Shown piece after piece: positions 62,711-64,000 of a DNA stretch of 64,000 nt. The DNA comes from Iodidimonas nitroreducens. Lineage in GTDB: Bacteria > Pseudomonadota > Alphaproteobacteria > Sphingomonadales > Rhodothalassiaceae. A model generated the notes under the pieces. It did not search any database. It was not told the DNA's origin and saw nothing but the letters and a program-made list of their open reading frames with translations. Made by a program: the position numbers and the translations under genes. The DNA is taken from positions 1 to 64,000 of the forward strand of contig BAYV01000003.1 of assembly GCA_000710935.1 (NCBI GenBank). The letters are read 5' to 3'. Within the stretch, counting starts at the first letter, position 1. Each line of letters starts with the position of its first letter.

Positions 62711-63811
62711 TCAGCCCTTCTTTTTCTTATTATAGGCGCGGCGATCTTCTTTCATCACCACGGTCAGGATCTGGGCGATCATCTTATAAAATTCGGTGGG
62801 GATATAATGATCGATCTCCACCAGGGGATATAAAGCCCGGGCAAGGGTGGGATTATCCACCACCGGCACCCCTGCTTCTTTGGCAACACTGCGAATTTTC
62901 AAGGCCAGTTCATCCACCCCCTTTGCCAGACACAGGGGTGCGGGTGTCTGCCCCCGCTCATAGCGCAGGGCAATGGCATAATGGGTTGGGTTCATGATCA
63001 CCACCGATGCTTTGGGCACCTCGGCCATCATCCGCCGTTTCACCCTTGATCGGCGAATCTCCCGCAGCTTCGCCTTGATCTGAGGATCGCCCTCCATCTG
63101 CTTGTGCTCGTCCTTGATTTCCTGTCGCGACATGCGCAATTGCCGCCGCCAATCAAAGCGCCGCCACAAAACATCAAGAATGGCGATCACCATATAAACC
63201 AGCATCACAAAAAACAGCAATTGCACCGATAAAGCGCTCAAAAGTCGCGATAATTCATCGATGCCATAGCCGGTGGCCTGTTCGATCCCACCCAATTGCT
63301 GATAGATCAAAATCCCCACCACCAAACCCACCGCCAGCACCTTCACCAGGCTTTTGATGAATTCCACCACAGATGAAAGCGAAAATAGCCGCTTGAACCC
63401 GGCAATGGGCGAGACCCGCTCGGTTTTCGGGGTGATCCGATCCGCCGCCAGCATGATCGAATTCTGCATCCAGCCTGATAAAAAGGCCGCCGCCACAAAA
63501 AAAGCGGCAATTACCGCCAGGGGTGCAAACAGGCCATAAAGGATCTGCAAAGCCAAAGCCCGCAAATCCCCCTGGGCGGATTGCACATCGATGGCATGGG
63601 ATTGCATGATCAGGGGCGAAATGCTGTTGGAAATCTTTGATGTGAACTCAGCACCATAAAAAGCCAGCATGATGAGCGCCGCCAGTATCGACATGGCATT
63701 CGCCACTTCCCGCGAGACCGGCAAATTGCCTTTCTTGCGGGCCTCATCCAGCTTTTTCTCTGTTGGCTCTTCGGTTTTTTGCGATTTATCCTGATCATCG
63801 GCTGCCATCAT
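62711..63811 (-). CDS. flhB: Flagellar export gate protein FlhB
   Basis: The 366-residue protein has a charged N-terminus (SQKTEEPTEKKLDEARKKGNLPVSREV), four transmembrane helices, and a cytoplasmic domain with the autocleavage site NPTH (in VVIMNPTHYAIALRYERGQTPAP). Cleavage between Asn and Pro switches export from rod/hook to filament proteins. The C-terminus is a Lys-rich tail. AGGAGGG directly precedes two ATGs (63811 and 63808). It starts 7 bases after the fliR stop. Confidence 0.95.
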   Translation of the reverse strand: MMAADDQDKSQKTEEPTEKKLDEARKKGNLPVSREVANAMSILAALIMLAFYGAEFTSKISNSISPLIMQSHAIDVQSAQGDLRALALQILYGLFAPLAVIAAFFVAAAFLSGWMQNSIMLAADRITPKTERVSPIAGFKRLFSLSSVVEFIKSLVKVLAVGLVVGILIYQQLGGIEQATGYGIDELSRLLSALSVQLLFFVMLVYMVIAILDVLWRRFDWRRQLRMSRQEIKDEHKQMEGDPQIKAKLREIRRSRVKRRMMAEVPKASVVIMNPTHYAIALRYERGQTPAPLCLAKGVDELALKIRSVAKEAGVPVVDNPTLARALYPLVEIDHYIPTEFYKMIAQILTVVMKEDRRAYNKKKKG

Positions 63812-63818
63812 CGCCCTC

Positions 63819-64000
63819 CTACAAGACCGTTAGGCGCATCAGCCAATCGGCATAGCTGTCGCGAAACAGGGTCAACATCGCCGAAACAGATAGAATGAGG
63901 ATGAAAAGCCCCCCGGCAATCGCCGCCGGGATCGAGACGAAAAACACCGGAAGCTGCTGCATCGCCTTGTTCACAAGGCCAAGGCCCAGATAATAAATGA
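63819..64000 (-). CDS. fliR: Flagellar export gate protein FliR, 3' part
   Basis: The gene runs off the right edge; only the last 60 codons are present, ending at TAG (63821-63819). The reading is IYYLGLGLVNKAMQQLPVFF, then VSIPAAIAGGLFILILSVSA, then MLTLFRDSYADWLMRLTVL. This is the FliR C-terminus (conserved P-V-F and Gly-rich membrane helix). The order fliR-flhB is the standard one. Confidence 0.88.
   Translation of the reverse strand, partial: IYYLGLGLVNKAMQQLPVFFVSIPAAIAGGLFILILSVSAMLTLFRDSYADWLMRLTVL

Noticed and set aside
1-64000. CRISPR arrays, insertion sequences, integrases and prophage genes
   Set aside because: No regularly spaced repeats, transposase motifs or phage structural genes were seen.

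Overview
The window looks like chromosomal DNA from a free-living, flagellated alphaproteobacterium. Support comes from a CtrA-type cell-cycle response regulator beside fliI/fliJ, alphaproteobacterial flagellar accessory genes (a DUF6468 protein and a MotE-like chaperone after fliL-fliM), several TonB-dependent receptors, and many secreted hydrolases. I cannot name the genus from sequence alone. No rRNA, tRNA, CRISPR array, prophage or insertion sequence was recognised.

Layout. 0.2-2.8 kb: a pentapeptide-repeat membrane protein with a strikingly AT-rich core, followed by a DUF4112 protein. 2.8-5.8 kb: fliJ and fliI, divergent from ctrA. 5.8-14.2 kb: single genes (PEP-CTERM-type surface protein, VWA/CoxE-like protein, lipoprotein, TPR sensor histidine kinase, Nudix hydrolase, secreted protein of unknown function, aldehyde dehydrogenase). 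14.4-18 kb: a membrane beta-lactamase-fold protein lacking its catalytic residues, paired with an alkaline phosphatase. 18-27 kb: an EAL protein, asparaginase, alanine dehydrogenase, then M28 peptidase, M19 dipeptidase, Gfo/Idh oxidoreductase and isovaleryl-CoA dehydrogenase, which together suggest peptide and amino-acid scavenging. 27-28.6 kb: a sulfite dehydrogenase with its cytochrome c subunit.

28.8-42.4 kb is a complete alpha-glucan utilisation locus: secreted alpha-amylase, TonB-dependent outer-membrane receptor, MFS transporter, alpha-glucosidase, GH65 maltose-phosphorylase-type enzyme, beta-phosphoglucomutase, and two paralogous LacI regulators. Two classes of candidate operator are visible. 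One is a 14-16 bp palindrome (core TGAAATGCATTTCA), seen between the transporter and GH65 genes and, as a pair, upstream of the receptor. The other is a set of TTGCAA-centred boxes spaced by about one or two helical turns, upstream of the amylase and of the first lacI gene.

42.4-54.8 kb: a CurA-like reductase, a DMT transporter, a second M28 lipoprotein, a FecI-FecR-TonB receptor signalling set, a CNT nucleoside transporter overlapping an unassigned radical SAM protein, and a DUF938 methyltransferase. 54.8-64 kb: flagellar basal-body and export genes (fliF-fliH-fliN-fliP-fliG on the minus strand; fliL-fliM-DUF6468-motE on the plus strand; flhB and the 3' end of fliR on the minus strand). FliP carries an unusual glycine/proline-rich insertion.

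The least explained items are the radical SAM-nucleoside transporter pair, the catalytically dead beta-lactamase homologue next to the alkaline phosphatase, and the AT-rich core of the pentapeptide protein. The operator sets of the glucan locus are the best-supported regulatory prediction. All functional calls rest on reading motifs by eye; no database search was run.
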